The notes: generated by a model not told the origin, from the sequence alone. Positions 14,962 to 23,590 are shown, counted from the first letter of the stretch. The stretch: 31,282 nucleotides of DNA from JBGPHT01 sp041484525 (GCA_041484525.1 JBGPHT010000088.1:1-31282), one strand, 5' to 3'. Program-made: numbers and translations.

Positions 14962-17304
14962 TCACTCGTGGCGCAGGGCCAGCAGGGGATCGATGGAAGC
15001 CGCGCGGCGAGCCGGCAGGAAAGCGGCCAATAGCGCCACGGCAGCGAGCAGCGCGGCGACTGCCGACAACACGACGGGGTCGAGCGGGCTGACACCGTAC
15101 AGTTCGGCGGCGATCACGCGGCGGAGGGCGAAGCTGCCGGCGATCCCGGCGGCCAGGCCGAGCGCGAGAGATCGGGCCGCGGCGGCGAGCACCAGGCGGA
15201 TGACATCGCCGCGGTCGGCCCCGAGCGCCATCCGGACGCCGATTTCGGGGATGCGCGCGGCCACCCATCCGCGCGTCACACCGTAGATGCCGACGGCGAC
15301 CAACAGCAGACCGAGGGCGGCGAAGACGCCGGCCACCGACGTTGTGAAGCGCTGCGGGGAGATGTAGGCGGACGTGGCGGCCTCGAGGTCGGCGACGCGC
15401 ACCTCGGGCACCGTGGGGTCCACGGCGCGCAGTTCGGCGCGCACCGCTTCGGCCAGCGCGAGGGGGCTGCGGGCGGTGCGGATCATGAAGACGGCGCCGG
15501 CTCTCGGGCTCTGGGCAAAGGGACGATAGGCGGTGGGCTGCACGTCCGCAGCGACCGGGTTGCGGACATCGCCGACGATGCCGATTACGGTAGTCCAGGG
15601 GCTGTCGGGGCGGCCGGGGTCGAGGCGGATGCGGCGACCGAGCGGGCCATTCTGATCCCACCATCGGCGGGCCACCGATTGGCTCAGGATCGCGACCGGC
15701 TCCGCGGCCGCGTTATCGGCGGCGGTGAACCAGCGGCCCTGCAGGAGCGGGATGCGCACGGCGCGAAGATAGGCGGGGTTAGCGATGTAGACCTCGGCAC
15801 GCGGCTCCCCATCGCTGCCGCTGAGGCCTTCGATTTCGAACCGGGCGCCCCGGACCCGGGGACCGCCGAACGGGAAAAACTGCGGCGCAAGCAATCCAGC
15901 GGCCTCGACTCCGGGGAGCGCCTCGATGCGGCCGGTGATCTCGTCGAAGACGGCGGCGCGCTGCGCGGGGCGCGGGTAGCGAGCAGGCAGCAGGTCGATG
16001 GCGGCGCGCAGCACGTGGCCGGCTTGGAATCCGAGATCCTGGTTTTCCAGACCGGCCAGGCTTTTCAGCATGAGTCCCGCGCCGGCGAGCAGGACCAGGG
16101 ACAAAGCTATTTCACCGGCGACGAGTATCTGGGCAAAGCGGCGCCGGCCCGGAGTGGAACCGGAACTGGAGCCGCGCAGGCAGGAGACCAGATCGAGCCG
16201 CAGCGCGCCGGCCGCGGGCGCCATCCCGAAGAAGAGGACGGCGACAAGGCTGGCGGCAGCGGTGAAGGCGAGCACGCGGAAATCGATGGTGAGGGCGGTT
16301 TCTCCGCGCAGGGCCCGAACGAGTCCCCCCGGCAGGCGAGCGGCGATGAAATCCAGGGAAGCGCCGGCCAGCACCAGCCCCGTGACGCCGCCGGCCAGGC
16401 CGAGCATCGCGCTCTCGGTCATCAATTGAAGCAGGATGCGCCCGCGACCGGCTCCTATGGCGGCGCGAATCGCAAACTCGCGGCGGCGCGCGGCGGCCCG
16501 GGCGACGAGCAGGTTGCCGACGTTGGCGCAGGTGATCAGAAAGACGAGACCGACGGCCGCCTGCAGCAGCAGCAAGGTGGAGGCATCGTAGGGGCGAAAA
16601 GATTCGGCGATGGGGCGGACGCGGGGAGCAGCGGCGCGGGAGGAAGCCGGCGAATCCGGCGGCAACGCGTGGAGAATGGCGGTGACTTCGGCTTCCGCCT
16701 GCGCCGGCGTCGCACCGGGCGAGAGGCGCGCCAGCATGCGCCCTTGCGTGAGCCGGTCGGGAACGCACATGTTGCCGTCGCGAACCTGGAGGACGAAATC
16801 GGGCCTGAGGACTCCGACGATCGTGTAACTCTCGTCGCCGATGATAAGGGTCCGGCCAGCGATCTGCGGATCGTTGTAGGTGCGCCGCCAGTAATCGTAG
16901 GTGAGCAGGACGACGCGGGCGCCGTCGTCCTGGGGAGTGAAGACGCGGCCGATCGCGGGCCGGATGCCGAGGACGGTGAAGAGATTCGGCGACACGCGAA
17001 AGCCGAACACGTTACGGGATTCGCCGCTGCGTCCGACGGGGAAGTTCACGGACAGAAATGCGCCGGCCGATTCGAAGGACCGCACACCGCGGAGTTCGGG
17101 GAGAGGGAGATCACGGCGGGACTGGTCGATTTCCACGAGGCGGTCGGGTTGGTGGTAGGGGAACGGGCGGAGCAGCAAGCCGTTGACGACGGTGAAGAGT
17201 GCGGTGTTGGCTCCGATGCCGAGGCCGAGCGCGAGGATCACGGGAATCGAGAATCCGGGCCGGGAGGTGAGGAGGCGAATGCTGTGGCGCAGGTCTTCGA
17301 GCAT
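14962..17304 (-). CDS. Acidobacterial duplicated orphan permease (ADOP), MacB/FtsX type
   Basis: 780 residues. The start MLEDLRHSIRLLTSRPGFS followed by LALGLGIGANTALFTVVNGLLLRPFPY is the hallmark of ADOP proteins. Layout: first membrane helix (about 17-41), a MacB periplasmic core domain, an FtsX three-helix domain (LLQAAVGLVFLITCANVGNLLVARAAARRREFAIR), then a second helix, a second core domain and a second FtsX domain ending in PARRAASIDPLLALRHE. The family is greatly expanded in Solibacter-type genomes and usually has no ATPase beside it, as here. Related MacB and Lol permeases move substrates across the envelope by mechanotransmission, but ADOP substrates are unknown. ATG 17304 fits the family start; the longer in-frame 37-residue extension has no homology. 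Last gene of the minus-strand group. Confidence 0.92.
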   Translation of the reverse strand: MLEDLRHSIRLLTSRPGFSIPVILALGLGIGANTALFTVVNGLLLRPFPYHQPDRLVEIDQSRRDLPLPELRGVRSFESAGAFLSVNFPVGRSGESRNVFGFRVSPNLFTVLGIRPAIGRVFTPQDDGARVVLLTYDYWRRTYNDPQIAGRTLIIGDESYTIVGVLRPDFVLQVRDGNMCVPDRLTQGRMLARLSPGATPAQAEAEVTAILHALPPDSPASSRAAAPRVRPIAESFRPYDASTLLLLQAAVGLVFLITCANVGNLLVARAAARRREFAIRAAIGAGRGRILLQLMTESAMLGLAGGVTGLVLAGASLDFIAARLPGGLVRALRGETALTIDFRVLAFTAAASLVAVLFFGMAPAAGALRLDLVSCLRGSSSGSTPGRRRFAQILVAGEIALSLVLLAGAGLMLKSLAGLENQDLGFQAGHVLRAAIDLLPARYPRPAQRAAVFDEITGRIEALPGVEAAGLLAPQFFPFGGPRVRGARFEIEGLSGSDGEPRAEVYIANPAYLRAVRIPLLQGRWFTAADNAAAEPVAILSQSVARRWWDQNGPLGRRIRLDPGRPDSPWTTVIGIVGDVRNPVAADVQPTAYRPFAQSPRAGAVFMIRTARSPLALAEAVRAELRAVDPTVPEVRVADLEAATSAYISPQRFTTSVAGVFAALGLLLVAVGIYGVTRGWVAARIPEIGVRMALGADRGDVIRLVLAAAARSLALGLAAGIAGSFALRRVIAAELYGVSPLDPVVLSAVAALLAAVALLAAFLPARRAASIDPLLALRHE

Positions 17305-17338
17305 GGTCGAGGGGAAGACGCAGCACAACGGCGATATG

Positions 17339-17984
17339 TTAACACCGCGTGGCGAGTGCCTGGGCCACCGCGGCGAACAAGAAATACACGCCGAGGGCGG
17401 TGACGGCGGCGGCATTCGGCGACGTGGGCGGAGGACCGAGGAATACGAACGCCTGCACGGCCAGCATCAGGAGCGCAAAGACCGGCATGCCGTAGCGGCC
17501 GAGAGCGGTGACCGGCCGGATTGCTCGCAGGTAGAGAAACAGGCCGCCCGCGAGGAACACGACCTCGAGCGTGGAAGCCAGTACGGCGAGTTCCAGAGGC
17601 CGAGGCCGACCTTGACGGTATCGTCGTACAGCGGCAGGTCGGGACTATGCACCAGCAGATCGAGCACCCAGTGGGAGAAGACGGCGGCGCCGATCAAGCC
17701 AGCGGGCAGCCAACTGTCGCGACTCCAGACGGCCCGGTAGACAAGTGCCGCGGCGGCGGACCACAGGAGCGCCGCGATTAGGCTGTGTGTGAAGGCATGT
17801 AGTAAAGATCGAGCGGATTGGTGGCGGTGATACCGGGAACGATCCGGACCTTCTCGATGCCGAGCAATACGAAGATCGACCAGAATACATCGAGTAACTG
17901 GACGGCCAGGAAGAGTGTCCACAAGGGGATCGATTGCTTCAGCGCCTTAGCGGCCAGGGCTGGTCCGTAGTGGCCTACGAACAT
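17339..17984 (-). pseudogene. Six-helix membrane protein gene split by two apparent one-base losses
   Basis: Three consecutive frames read together as one membrane protein. Frame one begins MFVGHYGPALAAKALKQSIPLW and contains TLFLAVQLLDVFWSIFVLLGIEKVRI; it shifts near 17794-17796, where MPFTHSLIAALLW would be restored by one extra base after ATGCC. Frame two carries GLIGAAVFSHWVLDLLVHSPD and KVGLGLWNS, then shifts near 17583-17592 into LASTLEVVFLAGGLFLYLRAI and the last two helices, ending at a TAA at 17339. Each step equals loss of one base next to a C run. The pattern matches a known type of bacterial integral membrane protein of unknown function. The ATG has an AAAGGAG site and overlaps the MFS gene end by 38 bases. 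Either a decayed gene or two sequencing errors. Confidence 0.75.
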
Positions 17985-19194
17985 GCGCGTCTCCTTTGCC
18001 GACTACGCCCGCGAGCAATGCCGCCGTGGCGCTCAACACTACGATTACGACGAGACCGGCGCGTAACGAGGTCATCTCCGAAATGAAGCCGATCGCCGGG
18101 GGGCCGACCAGGAAACCGAGATAGCCGATGCCGCTGACGGTGGCGACGCCGGCTCCTTCGCTGAGGGATGGTACCCGGCCTCCCGCCGCGAAGACGAGTG
18201 GAATGATCGAGGAAAAACCGGCGCCGGCGGCGGCGAATCCGGCCAGTGCCCAGTAGGGCGAGTGAACGGAAACGACCAGCGCCATGCCGGCGGCGGCGAG
18301 GAGGCCGCCGAAGCGAATCACATGGACGCGGCCGATCCGCGTCACGATGGCGTCGCCGCTGAATCGGAAGATGGCCATGGCGGCGGAGAAGACGGCGTAT
18401 CCGGCGGGCGCCAGACCTTCGCTGGCGCCCAGAACCTGACGCAGATAGACGGCCGTCCAGTCGGCGATCGCGCCTTCCGATAGGAAGATGCAGAATCCGA
18501 TCAGGCTGAGGATCAGGAGGGCCGCCGGTATGCGATGGAAACGCAAAGGAGGCACAGTGTTTCGGCTGGGGCGCGTCTCCGCCATCAGTTTGGGAAGCGG
18601 CAGGACGAAGATCAGAAATGCGACGGCTGCGATTGCGAGGTGTGCGGGCGCGGGCATTCCGCGCGACGCGACGAGGCCGCCGGCGCAGGCTCCGGCGATT
18701 CCACCGAAGCTGAACATGGCATGGAATCGGGACATGGCGGGGACACCGAGCAATTTCTCCGTGCCCACGGCCTGGGCGTTCATAGCAACGTCGTTGGCGC
18801 CGGCCATGGCGCCATAGACGAGCAACGCCAGAAAAAGTGTGAACGCGTCCAACGAGAGAGCCGGCAGCGCGAGGGAGGCGCAAAAGCCCGTAGCCGTCCA
18901 TTGAGCCATGCGCCGGCTTCCGTAGCGCGTAACCAGCGCGCCGCAAATCGGGATGGCAGCCACGGAGCCGATCGCCATCCCCAGCAGCGCCAAGCCGAAG
19001 GCGCCATCGCCCAACTGAAGGCGCGATTTGAGGGACGGGATGCGCGATACCCAGGTGGAAACCACCAGCCCGTGCACCATGAAGGCCGCCATCACTCCCC
19101 AGAATGCGCGGTCCATGCGGGGATGAATTGAGGCGGCCGTTTCACGCGTGCCGGTGTCTGGAGAGTTCCAGAGCACCGGCTCCACTTCGGTCAT
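17947..19194 (-). CDS. MFS transporter, YbjJ/FucP-like
   Basis: 415 residues with twelve membrane helices. The region between helices two and three reads ALVTRYGSRRMAQW, matching the MFS G-x-x-x-D/G-R-R/K-x-x signature; the second half repeats it as DAIVTRIGRVHVIRFGG. The NDVAMNAQAVGTEKLLG, MSRFHAMFSFGGIAGA and GIGYLGFLVGPPAIGFISE segments point to the YbjJ-like branch of the fucose-permease-related MFS. Substrate unknown. ATG 19194 overlaps the TGA of the upstream HAD gene (ATGA), so the two are translationally coupled, as would fit a transporter and a phosphatase handling the same metabolite. The 3' end overlaps the next gene by 38 bases, longer than the four-base overlaps elsewhere in the window. 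Confidence 0.88.
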   Translation of the reverse strand: MTEVEPVLWNSPDTGTRETAASIHPRMDRAFWGVMAAFMVHGLVVSTWVSRIPSLKSRLQLGDGAFGLALLGMAIGSVAAIPICGALVTRYGSRRMAQWTATGFCASLALPALSLDAFTLFLALLVYGAMAGANDVAMNAQAVGTEKLLGVPAMSRFHAMFSFGGIAGACAGGLVASRGMPAPAHLAIAAVAFLIFVLPLPKLMAETRPSRNTVPPLRFHRIPAALLILSLIGFCIFLSEGAIADWTAVYLRQVLGASEGLAPAGYAVFSAAMAIFRFSGDAIVTRIGRVHVIRFGGLLAAAGMALVVSVHSPYWALAGFAAAGAGFSSIIPLVFAAGGRVPSLSEGAGVATVSGIGYLGFLVGPPAIGFISEMTSLRAGLVVIVVLSATAALLAGVVGKGDAHVRRPLRTSPGR

Positions 19195-20012
19195 TGAACG
19201 GCCACGTTTTCGGTCGCAGCCGGGCAGAACGTGATGGTGTCGGTTCGCACCTTGTTCCACTCCTGCATGGCAAATCCGTGGGACTCGAAGAAGGAGCGGA
19301 TGCGGGCGCTGTCCCAGCGCAGCACGTCCTCGAGGATGGGGACGAGCACGCTCAGCGCGTCATCGCTTAAGACGGTGCGGGTGGCGATGGGGGTGATGTA
19401 GTGGTTCTCTGATACGGCGATGGTGATCCCGTCGAGCCGGTTGACGTGCAGCATGACGTGCACGTCCGAACTGCCGTCGCCCACATAGATCAGGCGGTGC
19501 TGGCCGATGGGCGCGACGGCCCGAAGCTCATCCACGACGGCCACCTTACCATAGCCTGCCGGAAGGCGAATGATGGACTGGATTTCTCCCGTGGCAGGGT
19601 CGTATCGAAAGCGGGTACCGTGAATGTGAGCGCGATCGACCACGCCTTCGAGCGCGGACTGGATCACTTCCTCGGGAGCTGCCGAAACCACGTCGAACGA
19701 GATGTGGTGCCCATCCAGATCGTGGAGCAGGCTACACAGCGAAGCGATGTTGGCCTTGAGCCGCACGCGCTTGCCCACCTCGACGAGGTGTTCTTTTCGC
19801 ACGCGGCGAAACTCCGGATCGTGCAGCAGAAGGTACGCGAGCTCTCCGCCTTGTTGAACCAGGTGAATCTCGGAAAGCCCCGCGACCCGTTCGCGAAAAC
19901 CCGAGATACCCAACATCTCGGCCAGCACGTGGCCGGAATCGTTGAAGCTGAGCGTCTGGTCGAAATCGCTGAACAGCAGATAGTGCTTGGAATTCTGATT
20001 CGGACTAGTCAT
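19191..20012 (-). CDS. HAD-superfamily phosphatase, SerB/MtnX-like
   Basis: 273 residues. Motif I is LLFSDFDQTLSFNDSG (nucleophile and acid-base aspartates), motif II is the Ser of FDVVSAAPEEV, motif III is a Lys in AGYGKVAVVDEL, and motif IV is LIYVGDGSSDVHVM. A long helical cap lies between motif I and II, as in phosphoserine phosphatase-type (HAD-IB) enzymes. The substrate is not evident. ATG 20012 is supported by AAAGGAGAT eight bases upstream. The gene heads a minus-strand unit with the MFS transporter, the split membrane protein and possibly the ADOP. The C-terminal 40 residues (FFESHGFAMQEWNKVRTDT onward) extend past the HAD core. Confidence 0.87.
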   Translation of the reverse strand: MTSPNQNSKHYLLFSDFDQTLSFNDSGHVLAEMLGISGFRERVAGLSEIHLVQQGGELAYLLLHDPEFRRVRKEHLVEVGKRVRLKANIASLCSLLHDLDGHHISFDVVSAAPEEVIQSALEGVVDRAHIHGTRFRYDPATGEIQSIIRLPAGYGKVAVVDELRAVAPIGQHRLIYVGDGSSDVHVMLHVNRLDGITIAVSENHYITPIATRTVLSDDALSVLVPILEDVLRWDSARIRSFFESHGFAMQEWNKVRTDTITFCPAATENVAVQ

Positions 20013-20144
20013 TTGCCGATCTCCTTTGCGTCTAATTGGCGAACCCGATCGGCGACCTGGCGGATCTAAACAGCGGGGAGCCATGACCGTCTTCCCTGAG
20101 GGGAATCTCGTCCATAGCTATCTGACGAATCTCAGTATAGCAGG

Positions 20145-20174
20145 TTGCCGAATCCTATAGAAACCTGATATAAC
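20145..20174 (+). promoter_or_regulatory. Promoter of GntR/LacI-type regulator gene
   Basis: TTGCCG (20145-20150) and TATAAC (20169-20174) are separated by 18 bases, the best sigma70-type pair in the window. TATAAC ends ten bases before ATG 20185. The 172-base gap to the divergent HAD gene also holds TATACT on the minus strand near 20135-20140. The palindromic CTATAG at 20155-20160 lies between the -35 and -10 and could be part of an operator for the regulator itself; that is inference. Confidence 0.55.
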
Positions 20175-20184
20175 AGCTTTGGCC

Positions 20185-21270
20185 ATGACCTCCAAGCCGA
20201 AGTATCAGAAGGTCTTCGAGCATCTGCGCCGCGATCTGCTGACAGGCCATTATCAGGCGGGGCAGAAGCTGCCCAGCGAAGCAGCGCTGGTGAAGCGATT
20301 CGGCGTGTCGCGGATTACGGTGGGGCACGCACTGCGCGAACTGCAGCAACGCGGGTCGATCGACCGCGTGGCCGGCTCCGGGACTTACGTCCGGAATGTC
20401 ACACACCCGCCTCGTAGCGGGCTGCTCTTCGGTTCGATTATTCCGAATCTGGGGGAGACGGAAATATTCGAGCCGATCTGCCGGGCGATCGCGGCTGCAC
20501 CCAGTACGGGGGGCCACGCGTTGCTGTGGGCGCATGCGGATTCCGGAACCTCGAGCAAAGAGGAGCAGGCGATCGATCTCTGCCGGCAGTCGATCGCGCG
20601 CGCCGTGGCCGGAGTCTTTTTCGCCCCGCTCGAGATGTCCGCCCATAGCGAGGACGTCAACCATCGCGTGATGAAACTGCTGAAGGAGGCCGGCATTCCG
20701 GTGGTGCTGCTGGATCGGCGCCCGGAGGGCGACTCCGCGCGCGAGCGCTGCGACCTGGTGGGGATCGACAACCAGCGCGCGGGTTATCTGGCCACGGAGC
20801 ATTTGTTGCGGCTGGGGGCGCGGCGCGTCGGGTTCATCGCATACCAGAAACAGGCGCCGACGGTGAAGGCGCGCATCCAGGGCTACAAGAATGCGCTGTC
20901 GAGTGCAGGCGCGCCGCGCATCTTTCATCTGACACCGAAGGATCGCCTGGAACTGCCCGCCGCGGCTTTCGAGTGCGATGCGTTTGTCTGCGCGAACGAC
21001 CGTGTGGCGGGGCAGTTGATGCACACGCTGTTAGGGCGAGGCATCCGCATTCCGAAACGTGTCCGCATCGTGGGTATCGACGATGTGAACTATGCCGCTC
21101 TGCTGCCGGTTCCGCTCACGACGATCCACCAGCCGTGCCGGGACATCGGTGAAACGGCGCTGCGCGTGATGCTGGAGCGGCTGGACCGGCCGCAGATGCC
21201 GGCACGCGATATTCTGCTCGATTGCTGGCTGGTGATCCGTGAATCGTGCGGGGCGCTACTTCCTTCGTAA
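20185..21270 (+). CDS. GntR-type repressor with LacI-like sugar-sensing domain
   Basis: 361 residues. Residues 5-70 form a GntR winged helix: YQKVFEHLRRDLLTGHYQAG, KLPSEAALVKRFGVSRITVGHALRELQQRG and GSGTYV. After a linker, residues 85-360 form a periplasmic-binding-protein fold of the LacI/AraR kind, with RVGFIAYQKQAPTVKARIQGYKNAL, DAFVCANDRVAGQLMHTLLGRGI and RIVGIDDVNYAALLPVPLTTIHQP. Such hybrids (for example AraR) repress sugar genes and release DNA when the sugar binds. The target here is unknown; neighbours are the divergent HAD-MFS unit and the convergent GDPD gene. ATG 20185 fits the promoter spacing; TTG 20179 would add two residues. Stop region overlaps the GDPD 3' end by 15 bases. 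Confidence 0.9.
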   Translation: MTSKPKYQKVFEHLRRDLLTGHYQAGQKLPSEAALVKRFGVSRITVGHALRELQQRGSIDRVAGSGTYVRNVTHPPRSGLLFGSIIPNLGETEIFEPICRAIAAAPSTGGHALLWAHADSGTSSKEEQAIDLCRQSIARAVAGVFFAPLEMSAHSEDVNHRVMKLLKEAGIPVVLLDRRPEGDSARERCDLVGIDNQRAGYLATEHLLRLGARRVGFIAYQKQAPTVKARIQGYKNALSSAGAPRIFHLTPKDRLELPAAAFECDAFVCANDRVAGQLMHTLLGRGIRIPKRVRIVGIDDVNYAALLPVPLTTIHQPCRDIGETALRVMLERLDRPQMPARDILLDCWLVIRESCGALLPS

Positions 21271-22119
21271 ACCGCGGCGATCGAGGTGCTCGATCAGGGC
21301 GGCGGGGTCGTCGGAAATGATGGCGTCGACTTTGGCTTGAATCAGGGAGTCCCAGTCGGCGGGAGTGTTGGCAGTCCAGGGGACGACCTGCAGCCCGGCG
21401 GCGTGCGCGGCGGCTACCTTGGCCGGCGTGACGAGGTGGAATTCGGGGGAGATGATCCCGGCGTTGGCGGCTTCCTTCACGATCAGGGTGAAGTCGCGGC
21501 GGTCGGTTTCGGTGAGCGCGGCGAGCCGGATCTCGGGAGCCAGTTGGCGCATCGCGATCAAGGTGCGGAAATCGAAAGACTGCAGGATGATCCGCTTTTC
21601 GAGGTGATGCTGCCGGATCTTCTCGAGTACGAGGCGGGCGAACTCCGCAGGAGACGGCGTATATTCGGGGTGGTCGGGGAAGCTCTTGGTCTCGATGTTG
21701 TAATCGAACGTACCGCGCGAGGCTAACTCGAAAACTTCATCGATAGTGGGAATGCGCGTTCCGGGCACGGTCTGCTGCGTGGGAAAGCGGGGGTTGCGTA
21801 CGGCGCCGCAGTCCCATTGGCGGACTTCGGCGAGCGTCAACTCGTGGATGATGGCGGATTTCCTGGCGCTGGTGCAGACGGGCGGGCGCAGGACCGGATC
21901 GTGCGAGATGACGACGACGTTGTCTTTGGTCACGGCCATGTCCATCTCAAGGACGTCGACGCCGGACTGGAGGGCGTAGTCGAATGCCGGGATGGTGTTC
22001 TCGGGAAATCGCGCGCGCGCGCCGCGGTGTCCGTGGACCAGGATGCGCGGCGGGGTATCGCCGGCGAGGGCGCTGAAAGCGGCCACCAGGAGGGACGGGG
22101 CGAGCCATCTTCGTGACAT
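21256..22119 (-). CDS. Secreted glycerophosphodiester phosphodiesterase
   Basis: 287 residues. The GDPD core is clear: ILVHGHRGARARFPENTIPAF with the catalytic His and Glu-Asn-Thr, then VDVLEMDMAVTKDNVVVISHDP with the metal-binding Glu-x-Asp and second His, and FDYNIETKSFPDHPEY. It hydrolyses glycerophosphodiesters to glycerol-3-phosphate plus an alcohol. The N-terminus (WLAPSLLVAAFSALAGD) is a signal peptide, so it acts outside the cytoplasm. ATG 22119 follows TATACT by eight bases on this strand, which excludes the longer in-frame start. The product would feed the glycerol-3-phosphate dehydrogenase encoded at 23611, and glycerol kinase lies further on, making a functional set even though the genes are not contiguous. 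Confidence 0.92.
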   Translation of the reverse strand: MSRRWLAPSLLVAAFSALAGDTPPRILVHGHRGARARFPENTIPAFDYALQSGVDVLEMDMAVTKDNVVVISHDPVLRPPVCTSARKSAIIHELTLAEVRQWDCGAVRNPRFPTQQTVPGTRIPTIDEVFELASRGTFDYNIETKSFPDHPEYTPSPAEFARLVLEKIRQHHLEKRIILQSFDFRTLIAMRQLAPEIRLAALTETDRRDFTLIVKEAANAGIISPEFHLVTPAKVAAAHAAGLQVVPWTANTPADWDSLIQAKVDAIISDDPAALIEHLDRRGLRRK

Positions 22120-22127
22120 TCGGACAC

Positions 22128-22133
22128 AGTATA
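22128..22133 (-). promoter_or_regulatory. -10 box TATACT for the GDPD gene
   Basis: On the minus strand TATACT is followed by eight bases and ATG 22119. This is one of the best -10 matches in the window and again predicts a leaderless transcript. Confidence 0.6.
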
Positions 22134-22170
22134 GAACGAATGCGTTACAAATTGATGGCAGATTCATGAC

Positions 22171-22266
22171 TTATTGACCTGGATATCCGAAAGGCATAGG
22201 ATTGGGTGTGCGGACGCGGGCGAATTCCCAGCGCAGACCCAGGTTGAGCGTCAGCTTCGGATTAAC
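22171..22266 (-). pseudogene. Inverted fragment of a TonB-dependent receptor barrel
   Basis: Read on the minus strand this 96-base frame gives VNPKLTLNLGLRWEFARV and then TPNPMPFGYPGQ before a TAA. The first 15 residues are the conserved barrel segment (KVNPKLTLNLGLRWE) that in acidobacterial TonB-dependent receptors precedes the APRLGLAY segment. Here APRLGLAY starts at about 22308 on the plus strand, so the two neighbouring pieces of one protein lie in opposite orientations. There is no start codon. It is a remnant of an inversion or of a second, mostly deleted receptor copy. Confidence 0.6.
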
Positions 22267-22274
22267 CTGCCCTT

Positions 22275-22314
22275 GGCGCCCTCGAGCCAAGATTTTCCTT
22301 GAGGAGAGGGCGCC
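22275..22314. repeat. Short inverted repeat at the receptor break
   Basis: GGCGCCCTC (22275-22283) and its exact reverse complement GAGGGCGCC (22306-22314) are separated by 22 bases. They lie exactly between the minus-strand receptor fragment and the plus-strand receptor fragment, so they may mark the rearrangement junction. No T run follows, so it is not a terminator. Nine matching bases in GC-rich DNA can arise by chance. Confidence 0.5.
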
Positions 22315-23581
22315 GCGGCTCGGACTGGCTTACACGATTACTCCGAAGACGGTGTTCCGCAGCGGCTACGGCATCAGCTATGTGCACCTGAACCGTCCGG
22401 GGAGCGCGGACGAGTTGGGGATCAACGGACCGCAGGTGGCGATCGGGACCATCAACCAGACACCGCTGCTGGCTAACGGGCAGCCGAATCCGGCATTCAT
22501 CACGACGCAATCGGGATATCCGGCGTCGCTCGACAGCCCGGCGAGTTTCAACCCGGTGAATGCGAACGTGGCCTACATTCCGAAAGACACGCGGGGGCCG
22601 TCTGTGCAGACGTGGTTTGCGTCGGTGCAGCGGGAACTGGTGAAGTCGTGGGTGGTGGAGCTGGCGTACACAGGCAGCCACAGTTTGCGCATGCCGATTC
22701 TAGCGGACTACAACCAGGCGCTGCCGAATCAGCCGGGAGCATCGCTCGGGATCCAACCACGCCGGCCGAATCAAGGTTTCGGCGCGATCACGTGGGTGTA
22801 TCCGGCGGGGCAGTCGAACTACAACGGCTTCTCGGCGCGGGTGGAGCACCGGTTCGCGGGCGGACTTTACTTCCTCAATTCGTTCACGTGGTCGAAGGCG
22901 CTGGGCAATACGGAACAGGCGCTCGAGTACGCCTCGGGGTACTACCAGGCGAATCCGCAGAACATTTACAACCTGGCGGCAGAGCGTGGGCCTTCGAGCT
23001 TCGACATCAAGTTGATGAACGTAACCAGCGTGGTCTACCAATTGCCGTTCGGCAAGGGGCGTAAGTTCGGAGCTAGCTGGAACAGCGCGTTCGACGGCAT
23101 TCTGGGCGGCTGGGCGATCGACACGATTCGCTCCGCGAACACCGGAATTCCGCTGGACGTGACGTATGCGCCGACGGCGACCAACGACGTGACGGGCAGG
23201 ATTCCCGACTATCGCGGCGAGGCGATCATGCGTCCGAACCTGGTGGGCGATCCGACCGGGGCGAGCGGCGCGTCGAACATCGATCAGTACTGGAACAAGG
23301 CGGCATTTGCGGTGCCCTCGGCAAGCGCGCCGTTCGGCAACGTGGGGCGGAATTCGTTCCGGGCGCTGGGCTTCTGGCAGTGGGACCTGGGAGTAAACAA
23401 GAACTTCCGCATTCCGGTGCGCGAAGGGATGCAACTCCAGTTCCGGCCGGAGTTCTTCAACATTCTGAACCATACGAACTTCGGGCTGCCGAACGCGATC
23501 ATAACGGACGCGGCGTTCGGGACGATCCGGCAGACGTACCCGCCGCGGCAGATCCGGTTCGCGCTGAAGCTGATGTTCTAG
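22308..23581 (+). pseudogene. C-terminal half of an acidobacterial TonB-dependent receptor
   Basis: About 424 residues with recognisable barrel segments: APRLGLAYTITPKTVFRSGYG, PSVQTWFASVQRELVKSWVVELAYTGSHS, GFSARVEHRFAGGLYFLNSFTWSKAL, SSFDIKLMNVTSVVYQLPFGKGRKF, and the terminal EFFNILNHTNFGLPNA ... QIRFALKLMF. Full-length relatives have about 1,000-1,200 residues with a signal peptide, a carboxypeptidase-like domain and a plug; all of these are missing here. The frame is open back to 22202 but that stretch has no homology and only a TTG, so I treat it as a 5'-truncated gene. The coding sequence itself shows no internal stop, so the loss is probably recent. Confidence 0.8.
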
Positions 23582-23584
23582 CGC

Positions 23585-23590
23585 GATAAT
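23585..23590 (+). promoter_or_regulatory. -10 box GATAAT before glpD
   Basis: GATAAT ends 20 bases before ATG 23611 and five bases before an in-frame TTG at 23596. A start at ATG with a leader of about 13 bases is my preferred reading. It overlaps the end of the truncated receptor gene by a few bases, so the promoter may have survived the rearrangement unchanged. Confidence 0.4.

Noticed and set aside
15679..17403. A 574-codon plus-strand open frame
   Set aside because: It lies antisense to the ADOP permease gene and encodes a Gly/Asp/Glu-rich product without domains.
14962..20012. MacAB-type efflux system
   Set aside because: No MacB ATPase domain and no membrane fusion protein gene is present; the permease is of the orphan ADOP kind.
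22202..22307. N-terminal extension of the receptor fragment as a real short protein
   Set aside because: The extension has no homology or signal peptide and its only start is TTG; on the other strand the same bases encode a conserved barrel segment.
22275..22314. Rho-independent terminator
   Set aside because: The hairpin has no following T run on either strand and a 22-base loop.
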